Positions 1 to 9,890 are shown, numbered from the stretch's first letter. The stretch is DNA of 64,000 nucleotides from Oscillospiraceae bacterium (GCA_031266365.1 JAISBE010000019.1:1-64000); one strand, 5' to 3'. Translations and numbers: made by a program. The notes: a model not told the origin generated them from the letters alone.

Positions 1-113
1 TTTAAACGTGCCCTCTTTGTGAGTTTATTTTATATAGTTTAGCCATATTTTGGCTTATATTATATGCGAAACTTTAGTTTATAGTAACATTTTTTGAGAA
101 TACTATACTGAAT
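1..113 (-). repeat. Dispersed promoter-bearing intergenic repeat, copy at left edge
   Basis: This stretch is closely similar to 36601-36713, with only scattered substitutions. Read on the minus strand it contains TTACTA, a 17-base spacer and TATAAT (roughly 59-87), so it looks like a promoter firing out of the left edge. It shares its core with the four copies at 8.7-9.7 kb. No gene lies in 1-250. Confidence 0.6.
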
Positions 114-250
114 TTTACTTTTTCAATCAATTTAAAATTCTCTATGATAAACAAAACGCTACAAATTATTTTCGCCAAGTATTCTCCAACATTAAAGCTG
201 AAGAAAACTTGGCTATTAGCATTGTAAAATTTTAATCCTACAATGGCAAT

Positions 251-1882
251 TTATTTATGTGCATAGGCGAACAATACTATACCTAAACTATTGTGGCCTA
301 CTCCTTTTATATCATCTTTTATCAAACATTTATGTACGCCAAAAATTAGCGGCGCAACTGCATAATCTTTGCCTATAACGATATCCTCTGCTTGATGCAA
401 TAACTGCATGCGTTTTACCGGGTCGGATTCTCGCTCTGCGTCGCTAAGTAACTTCTCATATTCTGGGTTATCGTAATGAGCTTCGTTATTACCGGTATCC
501 TTAAGGAATATTTTTAAAAAAGTAGTCGGATCATCCCAGTCACCGTTCCACCCACCGCGGCAGAACAAGAAGTTGCCTTCTTTTCGAGTTGCACAAAAGG
601 TATTCCAATCTTCCAGTTCCACGCTTATTGTTACCTTTAGCGCTTTTGTTATGTCGTGCTGAATTGCTTCAGCGATTTGCCTATTTGGTCCCTCACTATT
701 AGTTAAATATGTAACAGTTGGGAAATTTTCGCCGTCAGAGTATCCTGCTTCCGCAAACAGTTTGCGTGCTTCATCGCAATTCTTCTGATAATCTTCTTTC
801 TTAACGCTATAATAGTCTCCACCATTTGCCCTAAAGTCTCCATCTGCATCTTTTATCCCAAATGGAACAAATCCACCAGCAGGTTTACCAAAATGAGCAA
901 TATTTTGTATGATAGAATTACGATCGATTACTAAAGAAAACGCTTTTCTCACCTTTGGATTATCGAAAGGCGTTTTTTGGTAATTAAATATCATATAACT
1001 AGATGAAAGAGTATCACTAATGTGTAGTTTGCCGTCTTCTTTTAATTTAAGTGCTTCCTCAGGGGGTATAGCTACGATATAGTCTAATTCACCAGCATTA
1101 TAAGCATTGTAAGTCGAATTTACATCTTTCATCAACATAAATTTCAAGCTATTTGGCCCTATGCTTTGTTGATCCCAGTAATGTTGATTTTGCTCCATTA
1201 ATATATAACTTTCATGTGCCCATTCTTTGAAGCTATATGGGCCATTGCAAGGGAAAGTAGTAGGATCTTGCGTCCATTTATCGCCATATTTTTCAACTAT
1301 ATCTTGACGTACTGGATACAGGGCAGGAAAAAATAGTAATGTTTCAAAATAAGGGCAAGGTTGGGAAAGTGTAACCTCAAGCGTCTTATCATCAACAGCT
1401 TTCACACCTAACGTTGAAGGATCAGCATTGCCTTTCAAAATTTCTTGGGCATTTGCCACCGATTCTAGTATATAATGGTACTCCGCAGCGTTTTTAGGGG
1501 TTACTAGTCTACGCCAAGCGTACACAAAATCGGTTGCCTTCACAGGTTGCCCATCAGACCACTTAATACCATTGCGCAAGTGAAACGTGTAAACAGTTCC
1601 ATTTTCTGTGTCTTTCTTTTCCATAGATTCTGCTTGACCAGGCACTGAGATAAGCTTGCCATTTTCATCAGGTTTTAATTTATATAACCCTTCATTTGTA
1701 TGATTCAGCATAACCGCAGCATCTACGGTATTGCTTAAGGTTGGGTCCAACGTTGCTGGCTCCGAAGCGATGCAAACTTTCAAATCTAGTTTTTCGGTCG
1801 TAGGCTTTTTTCCGGTGCATCCTGATAAAGAAATGGCCAATATGCTAGTAGCTATCGATATAGAAGTCCATCTTTTTTTCAT
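251..1882 (-). CDS. oppA: Oligopeptide ABC transporter substrate-binding lipoprotein
   Basis: This is the extracellular peptide-binding component (SBP_bac_5 family) of the importer encoded just upstream. The N-terminus has a basic start, a hydrophobic stretch and the lipobox LSGC, so Cys22 should be lipidated and the mature protein anchored outside the membrane. The mature start (ASEPATLDPTLSNTVDAAVM) and the SDGQPVKATDFVYAWRRL segment are typical of OppA/DppA proteins, and 543 residues is the usual length. It is the last gene of oppBCDFA, 122 bases after oppF. The longer gap and its own AAGGGG ribosome site would allow separate or stronger expression, as is common for binding proteins. Peptide rather than another ligand is inferred from family and operon. 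Confidence 0.95.
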   Translation of the reverse strand: MKKRWTSISIATSILAISLSGCTGKKPTTEKLDLKVCIASEPATLDPTLSNTVDAAVMLNHTNEGLYKLKPDENGKLISVPGQAESMEKKDTENGTVYTFHLRNGIKWSDGQPVKATDFVYAWRRLVTPKNAAEYHYILESVANAQEILKGNADPSTLGVKAVDDKTLEVTLSQPCPYFETLLFFPALYPVRQDIVEKYGDKWTQDPTTFPCNGPYSFKEWAHESYILMEQNQHYWDQQSIGPNSLKFMLMKDVNSTYNAYNAGELDYIVAIPPEEALKLKEDGKLHISDTLSSSYMIFNYQKTPFDNPKVRKAFSLVIDRNSIIQNIAHFGKPAGGFVPFGIKDADGDFRANGGDYYSVKKEDYQKNCDEARKLFAEAGYSDGENFPTVTYLTNSEGPNRQIAEAIQHDITKALKVTISVELEDWNTFCATRKEGNFLFCRGGWNGDWDDPTTFLKIFLKDTGNNEAHYDNPEYEKLLSDAERESDPVKRMQLLHQAEDIVIGKDYAVAPLIFGVHKCLIKDDIKGVGHNSLGIVLFAYAHK

Positions 1883-2004
1883 CGCTGATTGCCCCTTTAA
1901 AATAAATTTATTATATACGCATCTAGATATAGCTATTATGACGATAAAATCTCTTTTTATGTGTTGTTAAAATATGTATATTATCCAATAATTTAAAAAT
2001 TAAA

Positions 2005-3024
2005 TCACAAAATATGGCAAGCTGCAAAATGCCCGTTAGATAATTCTCTAAGTGGTGGTACCTGCTCCTTGCAAATTTGTTTAACGCAAGGACATCGTGT
2101 GTGAAATCTGCAACCTAGTGGCGGTGATATAGGATTTGGTATATCGCCCTGTAATACAATGCGCTTATTTTCTCGAGTCTTCTTTGGATCGGGTATTGGC
2201 ACTGAAGATAAAAGCGTTTTTGTATATGGGTGTAGTGGATTTTTACTGATCTCATTGCTTTTACCGAGTTCAACGAGCTTGCCAAGATACATAACACCAA
2301 TGCGGTTGGATATATGCCTTACTACAGAAATATCATGAGCAATAAAAAGATAAGTTAATCCAAGATCGTTTTGCATATCTTCAAGCATATTTATAATTTG
2401 AGACTGTATTGACACATCTAACGCTGAAATAGGTTCATCACAAACTATAAACCCAGGTTCAACCGCTAAAGCTCTAGCTATCCCAATACGCTGTTGCTGC
2501 CCTCCGGAAAATTCATGAGGATAGCGCGTTGCATGTTCAGCAGTTAACCCGACTGCATGTAAAAGCTCTTTGACACGCTCATTGCGCTCTTTTTTACCCG
2601 GATATAGGTTGTGAATTTCAAGAGGTTCTTTGATTATCTCGCCAACCGTCATTCGATCATTCAACGACGCAGATGGATCTTGAAAAATTATTTGCATTTT
2701 TCGCCTAAATGGCATAATTTCTGAAATTTGTTTTTTGGAATAAGTTTTATTTCCATCATCATCGATAAGTTCGATATTTCCAGAATCGTAGATAGTTTGT
2801 CCATCATAAACTATACGACCGCTTGTTGGCTCATAAAGCCGGATTAAAGTGCGCCCTAATGTGGATTTCCCGCAACCAGATTCACCCACCATACCAAGAG
2901 TTTCTCCACGGTTAATAAAAAAACTTAAATCATCCACAGCATAAATATATTTTTTGTTTAGCAGTCCTTCTTTCACAGAAAAATATTTGCATAAAGATGC
3001 AACCTCTATTAATTTATCACTCAT
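2005..3024 (-). CDS. oppF: Oligopeptide ABC transporter ATP-binding protein OppF
   Basis: One of the two ATPases that power peptide import, located on the cytoplasmic face. Walker A GESGCGKS is at residues 47-54, the signature is SGGQQQRIGIARAL, and Walker B lies in FIVCDEPISALD followed by the switch HD. The C-terminal oligopeptide-transporter extension carries the usual Cys cluster (GCRFHTRCPCVKQIC), which in relatives binds an iron-sulfur cluster. The start codon overlaps the oppD stop by four bases, indicating translational coupling. At 339 residues the protein is full length. Confidence 0.95.
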   Translation of the reverse strand: MSDKLIEVASLCKYFSVKEGLLNKKYIYAVDDLSFFINRGETLGMVGESGCGKSTLGRTLIRLYEPTSGRIVYDGQTIYDSGNIELIDDDGNKTYSKKQISEIMPFRRKMQIIFQDPSASLNDRMTVGEIIKEPLEIHNLYPGKKERNERVKELLHAVGLTAEHATRYPHEFSGGQQQRIGIARALAVEPGFIVCDEPISALDVSIQSQIINMLEDMQNDLGLTYLFIAHDISVVRHISNRIGVMYLGKLVELGKSNEISKNPLHPYTKTLLSSVPIPDPKKTRENKRIVLQGDIPNPISPPLGCRFHTRCPCVKQICKEQVPPLRELSNGHFAACHIL

Positions 3025-4019
3025 GCTTTCACCGCCGATGCATTATTTATTTGTTGCCAACACGCCACTTCATGAGTGTCACTTAAAGAAATCAGGGGAG
3101 GCGACGCCCTTAAACAAATTTTCATGCAATGATCGCATCTTGAGGCTAAGCGACATCCATCAGGAGCGTTTAACATATTAATAGGATTGCCCTTTATTGG
3201 AACAAGTCTTTCGTGAGTTTCTGAATCCACCCTATGGACGGAACGCAACAGACCTTTTGTATATGGGTGGTTTGGAGCGTAAAATATATCGTTCACTGTG
3301 CCAGTTTCGCAAATCTTTCCGCCATACATTACTATGACTTTATCACAAATTTCTGCAACAACACCAAAATTATGGGTAATAAATATGATTGACATGCCCG
3401 TTTTTTTCTGTAAATTCTTCATAAGGTCCAAAATTTGCGCTTGTATAGTAACATCTAACGCAGTAGTTGGTTCATCTGCTATGAGAAGTTTTGGCTTGCA
3501 AATCAGCGCCATTGCGATCATCACACGTTGTCTCATTCCACCAGAAAATTCGTGAGGATATTGCTTCATGCGTTTTTTAACATTGTTTATTCCAACTAAT
3601 TCTAACATCTCTTCTGCCAGCGCCCAACTTTTAGATCGCGGCATTTTTTCATGACAGTGCACTGCTTCCGCCAGTTGATTACCAATGGTATACACGGGAT
3701 TTAGAGACGTCATAGGGTTTTGAAAAATCATACTTACCCTATTGCCGCGGAAAGCTCGCATTTGCTTTTGATTATAATTTAAAATATTTTCCCCTTCAAA
3801 CTCTATTTTCCCTTCAACACGGCAGCCAGATTGCGGTGTTAAACCCATAATCGAATAAGCTTCCACACTTTTTCCGCTGCCGCTTTCTCCCACAATTCCC
3901 ATAATTTCATTGCGTTTAAGCTTATAAGAAATGCCACCCACTGCACAAACTTTGCCCAAAGGAGTAAAAAATGACACTTTCAGCTCATCCACTGCTAACA
4001 ATATATCATTCACATTCAA
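3021..4019 (-). CDS. oppD: Oligopeptide ABC transporter ATP-binding protein OppD
   Basis: The second ATPase of the importer, expected to pair with OppF beneath OppB and OppC. Walker A GESGSGKS is at residues 44-51, the signature is SGGMRQRVMIAMAL, and Walker B is in LLIADEPTTALD. The C-terminal extension has the Cys cluster GCRLASRCDHCMKIC typical of OppD/DppD. It overlaps both neighbours by four bases (oppC upstream, oppF downstream). Length (332 residues) is normal. Confidence 0.95.
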   Translation of the reverse strand: MNVNDILLAVDELKVSFFTPLGKVCAVGGISYKLKRNEIMGIVGESGSGKSVEAYSIMGLTPQSGCRVEGKIEFEGENILNYNQKQMRAFRGNRVSMIFQNPMTSLNPVYTIGNQLAEAVHCHEKMPRSKSWALAEEMLELVGINNVKKRMKQYPHEFSGGMRQRVMIAMALICKPKLLIADEPTTALDVTIQAQILDLMKNLQKKTGMSIIFITHNFGVVAEICDKVIVMYGGKICETGTVNDIFYAPNHPYTKGLLRSVHRVDSETHERLVPIKGNPINMLNAPDGCRLASRCDHCMKICLRASPPLISLSDTHEVACWQQINNASAVKA

Positions 4020-5095
4020 CCACTCTCCCTTTTCATTCTTGGGTCGAGCGCATCACGCAAGCCATCTCCAAATAAATTAAAACAAAGTATAATAACGCTC
4101 AATATGACGCTTGGGATAAGAAGTCTGCTTGGATACATTCGCATTCCACTTAACGAATCTGCAATAAGACTTCCTAAAGTTGCATGCGGAGCTGATACCC
4201 CGAGGCCCAAAAAACTCAAGAATGATTCCAAAAATATGGCAGATGGTATCTGCATCATCGTGATAACAATAATTTGACCTATGCAGTTTGGTATTATATG
4301 TTTTCTAATAATTCGTCCTGAAGAAGCCCCCAGCGCTTTGGCTGCCGTCACGAATTCTTGCGATTTAAGCATTAGCACCTGACCGCGAATTATTCTAGCT
4401 GTGCCCACCCAAAAAAGCAGTGCAAACACAATAAATATTGAAATAATGCCCACACCAAATCCGCCTATTAAACTAAAAAATTTATTTTTACTGTCATTTA
4501 TAAAATTTTGCAAAGGAGCTTTAATTATAGAAGAAAGCAATAACACAACCAAAATATCAGGAAGTGAGTAAATAATATCCACTATGCGCATCATTATAAA
4601 ATCCACTTTACCGCCTAAATACCCTGAAACAGATCCATATAAAGTACCGATTATACAAACAATCATCGCAGCAAACACACCGATCAGCACAGAAATACGC
4701 GTTGCTTGCATCGTCCGTACAAAAAGATCTCGACCATGGGTATCAGTACCGAATATATGCGGAAATACCGCTTCTCCTGCATTCATCTTATTTATTTCTG
4801 AAGCAGAATATTGCATCGGGCCTAAACCTTCTGCCCCACGGAGTTGTTCTGCATCGTGATATGGTACACATATAGGGCCCAATAGCGCAAAAATTGTTAT
4901 CAACAACAATAAGATACATGCGCACATCGCCACCACATTGCCGCGTAATTTTCGCCATGCATCTTTCCAATATGATCCAGGCGATAATTTTTCTTTTAAA
5001 TTTTCCTGTTCTTCCGCACTTGCTTTAGTAAAATCCTCTGGTTGAAATTCGAAACCTTTAAATCTAGACTGCATTGAAAAAGGTTGTTTTGTCAA
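4016..5095 (-). CDS. oppC: Oligopeptide ABC transporter permease OppC
   Basis: Integral membrane permease of the binding-protein-dependent transport family. A cytoplasmic N-terminal tail of about 45 residues is followed by the first membrane helix (VVAMCACILLLLITIFALLG) and the OppC-type extracytoplasmic segment with HIFGTDTHGRDLF. The EAA loop that docks the ATPases is visible as TAAKALGAS followed by IIRKHIIPN. At 359 residues it is longer than many OppC proteins, because of the N-terminal tail and a longer inter-helix segment near residues 195-210. It is translationally coupled to oppB and oppD through four-base overlaps. Confidence 0.95.
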   Translation of the reverse strand: MTKQPFSMQSRFKGFEFQPEDFTKASAEEQENLKEKLSPGSYWKDAWRKLRGNVVAMCACILLLLITIFALLGPICVPYHDAEQLRGAEGLGPMQYSASEINKMNAGEAVFPHIFGTDTHGRDLFVRTMQATRISVLIGVFAAMIVCIIGTLYGSVSGYLGGKVDFIMMRIVDIIYSLPDILVVLLLSSIIKAPLQNFINDSKNKFFSLIGGFGVGIISIFIVFALLFWVGTARIIRGQVLMLKSQEFVTAAKALGASSGRIIRKHIIPNCIGQIIVITMMQIPSAIFLESFLSFLGLGVSAPHATLGSLIADSLSGMRMYPSRLLIPSVILSVIILCFNLFGDGLRDALDPRMKRESG

Positions 5096-6027
5096 TTTTT
5101 TACCTCTCTTCCCAAGTTTATGCGCGGATCTACTAGTTTATATACTAAGTCTACTGCCAAGTTCATTATTACTACTAAGGCTGATAAACAGATAGTAGTT
5201 GCCATAATTAAGGGGTAATCGCGATTTAAAATGCTTTGGATAAAATATCGGCCTAGCCCAGGTATAGAAAACACCGATTCCACAACAAATCCGCCCATTA
5301 AAGTCCCTGCAGTTAACGGGCCAAGATAAGTTAAAATAGGCAATAGCTCATTTCTCAAAGTGTGCTTAAAAATGAGAGATACGGGAGAAACACCTTTAGC
5401 GATTGCAGTTCTGATATAATCTTGCTTTGTCACATCTAACATGCTTGAGCGCGTCAGCCTTCCTATATAACACATTGGATAAAACGATAACGTAAAAACA
5501 GGAAGTATATAACTTTTCCAAGAAGATAAACCAATACAAGGGAACCACGCTAATTTAACACATAGCCAGTATTGCAGCAACGCCGCCAAGACGAATCCTG
5601 GAACTGCTATTCCCAATGTGGTTATAATTCTAAGCAGATTATCTAAAAATTTCCCCTGATTATACGCCGCTATGCATCCAATCGGGATGCCCAAAAGCAC
5701 CGCTACAAGTACACTCAATAAACCTATCTTGGCCGAAATTGGGAACATATCTTTGATTATATCTGCTATTGGACGATTTTTTTGCATTCGAAGGCTCACA
5801 CCAAAATCCCCTTTAACAGCAGCTTTGAGATAGTTTACCAATTGAACTGGTACAGGTTTATCCAATCCATATTTTGCATTAAGCGCATCTAAAACAGACT
5901 GTGACGGAGCTTTTTCCGCCATAAATGGACCGCCTGGTATAGCGTTCATCATAATAAACGTTGTGCACGCTATGAGCAAAACAGTCGCAGCAGCGATAAA
6001 TATTCGTTTAATAATATACATTAGCAT
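5092..6027 (-). CDS. oppB: Oligopeptide ABC transporter permease OppB, first gene of the operon
   Basis: The partner permease of OppC. It begins with the characteristic OppB/DppB first helix followed by NAIPGGPF, has a large external loop, and carries the EAA docking loop RTAIAKGVSPVSLIFKHTLRN. About six membrane helices are visible in 311 residues. It is the promoter-proximal gene of oppBCDFA. Upstream on the minus strand a TGCTAAAAT extended -10-like sequence lies at about 6055-6063, with a TTTACA 20 bases further on, which is too far for a confident promoter call. The ribosome site is weak (GAGTGA). Confidence 0.93.
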   Translation of the reverse strand: MLMYIIKRIFIAAATVLLIACTTFIMMNAIPGGPFMAEKAPSQSVLDALNAKYGLDKPVPVQLVNYLKAAVKGDFGVSLRMQKNRPIADIIKDMFPISAKIGLLSVLVAVLLGIPIGCIAAYNQGKFLDNLLRIITTLGIAVPGFVLAALLQYWLCVKLAWFPCIGLSSWKSYILPVFTLSFYPMCYIGRLTRSSMLDVTKQDYIRTAIAKGVSPVSLIFKHTLRNELLPILTYLGPLTAGTLMGGFVVESVFSIPGLGRYFIQSILNRDYPLIMATTICLSALVVIMNLAVDLVYKLVDPRINLGREVKN

Positions 6028-7333
6028 TTTTAAATCACTCTTTTAAATAATATAATTTTAGCATAACAATACAATAAACATGTAAATTATAAAGATTTTT
6101 GTTATTTTTAAGAAAAAACATCGTAAAAGTCATTCGATTTTAAATATTATTATTAAAATTTCTCAGAATTAATTATTTTGAGTCCAGTAACAACTTCACA
6201 CAGGCTTTATCGCTTATTAACATAACGTCAAAATCTCTATTTTGAGCAAATAACCTTAAATTTCAACGGCATCGATCTTTCCATGAAATTATTTTATCAT
6301 AATTTAAGTAATAAAGTCAATAAACTAACATCTGGGATAATGCTAAACATAGGCTTATGTGCAATAATTATATTTTTTACAAATTAAACGAATTAACTCA
6401 ACTGCTACACAAAAAGATGTGTTAAAATTAAATTTAGAATACACACCGTAACACGAAAAGCATTTCATAGAAAATTTTAGATAAGATAAAACAGCATTGC
6501 AGATAAAAAGAATCATCAAATTTCACAGAATTTCCGTTAAGCTTTGCATGCGCGGTCTTTTATAATGATATCAATTTACATCGTTTTACCATAATTTTCA
6601 TATGATTTATTTTATCATGCCCTATTACAATTTGCAATTATGCAGACTTTTAATCAACAAATTTATTTTTATTGCTTTTATCCATACCTCTTCGGGCCAC
6701 AGTGTGCGCTCAACATTCGCAATAATATAATCCATAATAATGAGCAAAAAGGGGCGCGAGATCTAACCTGCGCCGTGTTTACAGCATTGCTTGTGCATGT
6801 CTAAGTAACCCGAGCTTCAATTCATTTATACTTGAACAAACACGTGAATTTCGGCCATTGTTTATTAGATTTTTCTCTAAGTTCATCAGCGCGCTTGCCC
6901 GGCGAGTTGCACGCACTGTGCCACCTTGGGCTACGGGTGCGACGGATCGGCAAGCAATTTCTTTATATTACTAAATTTTTATTCAATTTAAACACTTGTT
7001 CAGATTAGTTATAAGTACAATTTTGTTTTATCTCAATACTTATTTAAGGATGCCTTTCTTAAATATTGCAAAACTTTGTTTTATGCATTCATATTTACTT
7101 TTGAATATTTCAAATATATTGTTTAGTAAATTATATACAAAGTTTTGTGCTATAGCAACATTAATTGCAAAAAAGCGCGCATAACGCCCCAAACCGGAGC
7201 ACCGCGCGGCTAACTTCAGCGATGCAAACGCGGTAGCCACGCCTGGCTGTTGAGTTTGCCTAAGCGTGTATGGCATTTGCAAAAGTTCAGTTTGCACAGC
7301 GCATGTGAGAGAGTCTCCCTTCTCTCCGGCGCT
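6028..7333. other. Long intergenic region without a recognisable gene
   Basis: No ORF here has a plausible ribosome site and protein-like composition. The first 700 bases are very AT-rich. Patches at about 6750-6960 and from 7180 onward are clearly more GC-rich and lead into the triplicate repeat. It may hold decayed genes, but no remnant could be identified. Confidence 0.5.
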
Positions 7334-7797
7334 GCACCTACCTCAGCATGGGCAATGTAGCGGGGCTTACTTTCGCGCCCTCGAGCATAAATTCGGTGAC
7401 CGGGCTCGACGAGCCAGCCGTCCTGAGCAGCCTCAACTTTGGCTTAGCAGCGCATACCTGAGGAGGCTTCAACCCTCTTCCGTAGATGCACCTACCTCAG
7501 CATGGGCAATGTAGCGGGGCTTACTTTCGCGCCCTCAAGCATAAATTCGGTGACCGGGCCCGGGCGAGCCAGCCGTCCTGAGCAGCCTCAAATCTGGCTT
7601 TAGCACAGCTGCTCAGCGTTGCAAAACTTTAGCTTAGCAGCGCATACCTGAGGAGGCTTCAACCCTATTTCGTAGATGCACCTACCTCAGCACGGGCAAT
7701 TTAGAGAGGCTTACCTTCGTGCCCTCGAGCATAAATTCGGTGACCGGGCCCGGGCGAGCCAGCCGTCCTGAGCAGCCTCAAATCTGGCTTTAGCACG
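7334..7797. repeat. Three direct copies of a ~115-120-bp GC-rich repeat
   Basis: Copies begin at 7334, 7488 and 7678 with GCACCTACCTCAGCA and run through CATAAATTCGGTGACCGGGC to GTCCTGAGCAGCCTCAA. Between them CGCATACCTGAGGAGGCTTC also recurs. Copies 2 and 3 contain the palindrome CCGGGCCCGG. Copy 1 has GGCTCGACGAGCC at the same place, so a hairpin is possible in all three. The array lies directly downstream of the secreted-protein gene at 7823-8683 (minus strand). Confidence 0.85.
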
Positions 7798-7822
7798 GCT
7801 GCGGATAGTCCGATCACCCAAT

Positions 7823-8683
7823 TTATGCATTTGGTACAGGCGTAGTTCCCCCCGTCGGATTGGGGTCCGGTGTTACTTCGTCGGGATCTGTTTGTGGAAC
7901 AGTATCAGATGGGTCATCATCGACCTCGACCGGTGCTGCTGGGTCAGCAACGGACTCGACTGTTGGTGCGTTCTCCGCGCACACTTGCGTGTCTGTCCGG
8001 TGGCTTAATAGCAGATGGTTACCAATAGAGCCAGCCGCGACTTCGACTGTGTCTCCAACCGTTAAACCAGGGTTGTCGTAAACTACAGTAACTATTTTTC
8101 CAGCAACTGTTCTGCTGATGAAAGGCGTATCGCTTGATATTACCTGTTCGCCATCCTTACGGACTTCTGGGACGAATTTGTCTACGAGTGTGAAAAGGTT
8201 AGAGTGGAACGATTGGTCGCCAGATAGGCGCATTGATGGATAACCCCATAAATCTACAGCGACTGTTAGAGTAGAGACTTGATCGTTAAGTAGTATTTTG
8301 ATGGCATTGTAATTTATAGCAGGTGCTCTGAGGTAGCGGTGCGTCCAGTGAAGTATTATGTCTTGTACCGACATTTCTGTGCACCAGATTACGTAGCTGC
8401 GGTAGCGTGGTATGTAAGATTGTATTTGTCTGTTGCCTTCTCGGCCCGTCAAGTCTACCGACGGCACATGCCAGTCGTTTTCACGCATATAGGCATCTAA
8501 TCCGCATATTTTGAGCCGCCTTATGTGAGCTCTATGGTCGACGACACATGTTATTATGATGATGTCCTCCGTTTTCTCAGTGTGCACTGTGAGGCCGCAG
8601 TCGTCTATAGGTATTGCAGCGCAGGGAGTGGCAAGTAAAGCAGCAAGCATGGTGGTTAGTAGCAGTTGTTTCAAAAATTTCAT
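7823..8683 (-). CDS. Secreted protein of unknown function with acidic, Pro-rich tail
   Basis: I do not recognise this 286-residue protein. Residues 1-23 form a clear Sec signal peptide (basic MKFLK, then a hydrophobic core ending in ATPCAA). The mature part looks beta-rich and contains several Cys (DDCGLTV, TCVVDH, KICGL, WCTEM). The last 45 residues are low complexity, rich in Asp, Pro, Thr and Val (DDDPSDTVPQTDPDE), like a linker or wall-spanning tail, but no LPxTG sorting motif follows. The gene is more GC-rich than its surroundings. It is bracketed by a triplicate repeat downstream and four promoter-bearing repeats upstream, so high or variable expression is likely. Confidence 0.75.
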   Translation of the reverse strand: MKFLKQLLLTTMLAALLATPCAAIPIDDCGLTVHTEKTEDIIIITCVVDHRAHIRRLKICGLDAYMRENDWHVPSVDLTGREGNRQIQSYIPRYRSYVIWCTEMSVQDIILHWTHRYLRAPAINYNAIKILLNDQVSTLTVAVDLWGYPSMRLSGDQSFHSNLFTLVDKFVPEVRKDGEQVISSDTPFISRTVAGKIVTVVYDNPGLTVGDTVEVAAGSIGNHLLLSHRTDTQVCAENAPTVESVADPAAPVEVDDDPSDTVPQTDPDEVTPDPNPTGGTTPVPNA

Positions 8684-8873
8684 GTTAATGCACGTCCATT
8701 CATTTTAATTTTTTGTGGATTTGTAAAGTTAGTTTTTGCACAATTTAGCGTAGATTGTTAGGTGAAATTTAGGTTTTTGGTGAGACTTTGCAGTGAAAAT
8801 TGCTTGCAAAGTGGTTTATTTCATGCTCTCCTTTCTATAATAAAATTTATACAATATATATATTTATAGATTT

Positions 8874-8902
8874 ATTATATTGATAATTTTAGTTTATGTC
8901 AA
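8874..8902 (-). promoter_or_regulatory. Consensus promoter, repeat copy 1
   Basis: On the minus strand TTGACA (8902-8897), a 17-base spacer and TATAAT (8879-8874) match the vegetative sigma consensus perfectly. It is the promoter nearest to the secreted-protein gene starting at 8683, giving an mRNA leader of about 185 bases. Confidence 0.85.
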
Positions 8903-9118
8903 TATTAATTCGAGAACATTTTGCTCAACATTGCTGTACGAACGTTCATCTGTTTTTTGTGCAGCTTGTAAAATTAGTTTTTACACAATTTAGCGCAGAT
9001 TGTTAGGTGAAATTTAGGTTTTTGGTGCGTTTTTGCAGCAAAAATCATTTTCAGTTGCTTATGAGCAGCCCTTCTTTTATTACGTAAATTTATATAATAT
9101 AGATGTATTTTTTGTTAT

Positions 9119-9147
9119 ATTATATGCCAGACTTTGGTTTATGTCAA
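9119..9147 (-). promoter_or_regulatory. Consensus promoter, repeat copy 2
   Basis: On the minus strand TTGACA (9147-9142), 17 bases and TATAAT (9124-9119). The spacer differs from copy 1 (CCAAAG in place of CTAAAA), so the hexamers are better conserved than the bases around them. Confidence 0.8.
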
Positions 9148-9382
9148 CATTAATTTGAGGATGCTTGGCTTAATATTGCTGTACGAACTTTCATTTGAAT
9201 GCACGTTCATCTGTTTTTTGTGTAGCTTGTAAAATTAGTTTTTGCACAATTTAGTGCAAATTGTTAGGTGAAATTTAGGTTTTTTGGTGCGTTTTTGCAG
9301 CGAAAATTGCTTGCAAAGTGGTTTATTTCATGCTCTCCTTTCTATAATAAAATTTATACGATATATATATATTTATAGTTTT

Positions 9383-9411
9383 ATTATATTGATAATTTTA
9401 GTTTATGTCAA
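9383..9411 (-). promoter_or_regulatory. Consensus promoter, repeat copy 3
   Basis: On the minus strand TTGACA (9411-9406), 17 bases and TATAAT (9388-9383). The spacer is identical to that of copy 1. Confidence 0.8.
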
Positions 9412-9672
9412 TATTAATTTGAGAACATTTTACTCAACATTGCTGTACGAACTTTCATTTTAACGCACGTGCATTTATTTTTATTTTTTGAGGCAAGCTG
9501 TTAATTTGGTTGCTTGCGAGGTTTAGTGAGGTCGAGTTTTTATGCGATTTGGTGAAATTTCATTCATCTAGTAATTTGCCATAAATCGGTAAATTAAATT
9601 GAAGCTTTGTTCAGTGTGACGAATCCTTTTATTCAGTTAATTTTTATGCAATGTAGATGCATTTTCTATTAT

Positions 9673-9701
9673 ATTATATGCCCAACTTTGGTTTATGTCA
9701 A
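9673..9701 (-). promoter_or_regulatory. Consensus promoter, repeat copy 4
   Basis: On the minus strand TTGACA (9701-9696), 17 bases and TATAAT (9678-9673). The promoter is intact although the rest of this copy has diverged. Confidence 0.75.
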
Positions 9702-9861
9702 TATTAATTTGAGGATGCTTTGCTGCATGCTCAGCGCCCAGATGGTGCCGAGTTGTGCTTATTACCTCTTCCGTCAGCCTTTTTTTGGCTATATTCCTAA
9801 TTTTACCCTTAGTTGTAATTTAAAATCGCTGCTGTTGCATCACACCTCCAAATTACCAATC

Positions 9862-9890
9862 TTGATTTTACTTTCATTTTGAGTTATAAT
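9862..9890 (+). promoter_or_regulatory. Promoter of the polysaccharide cluster
   Basis: TTGATT (9862-9867), a 17-base spacer and TATAAT (9885-9890) lie about 80 bases before the first gene of the plus-strand cluster. No comparably strong promoter was seen further down the cluster. Confidence 0.75.

Larger units (their letters stand above)
8691..9725 (-). repeat. Four tandem ~255-bp repeats upstream of the secreted protein gene
   Basis: Copies start at 8691, 8942, 9202 and about 9466 (spacing 251, 260, 264). Copies 1-3 share GTTAGGTGAAATTTAGGTTT and a TTTATGTCAATATTAAT-like segment. Copies 1 and 3 are the closest pair, and copy 4 is degenerate in its left half. Each copy carries a minus-strand promoter at its right side. 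Copies 1 and 3 also contain a minus-strand AAAGGAGAGC ribosome site followed by ATG AAA TAA, an abortive start that may be the remnant of a small gene or of the downstream gene's own 5' end. Confidence 0.85.

Noticed and set aside
6996..7514. Short ORFs on both strands in the 7-kb region
   Set aside because: No ribosome sites, mutually overlapping on opposite strands, and part of them lies inside the triplicate repeat. They look like chance frames.
7334..9725. CRISPR array
   Set aside because: The repeats are 115-260 bp with only three or four copies and no short regular spacers, and no cas gene is present.
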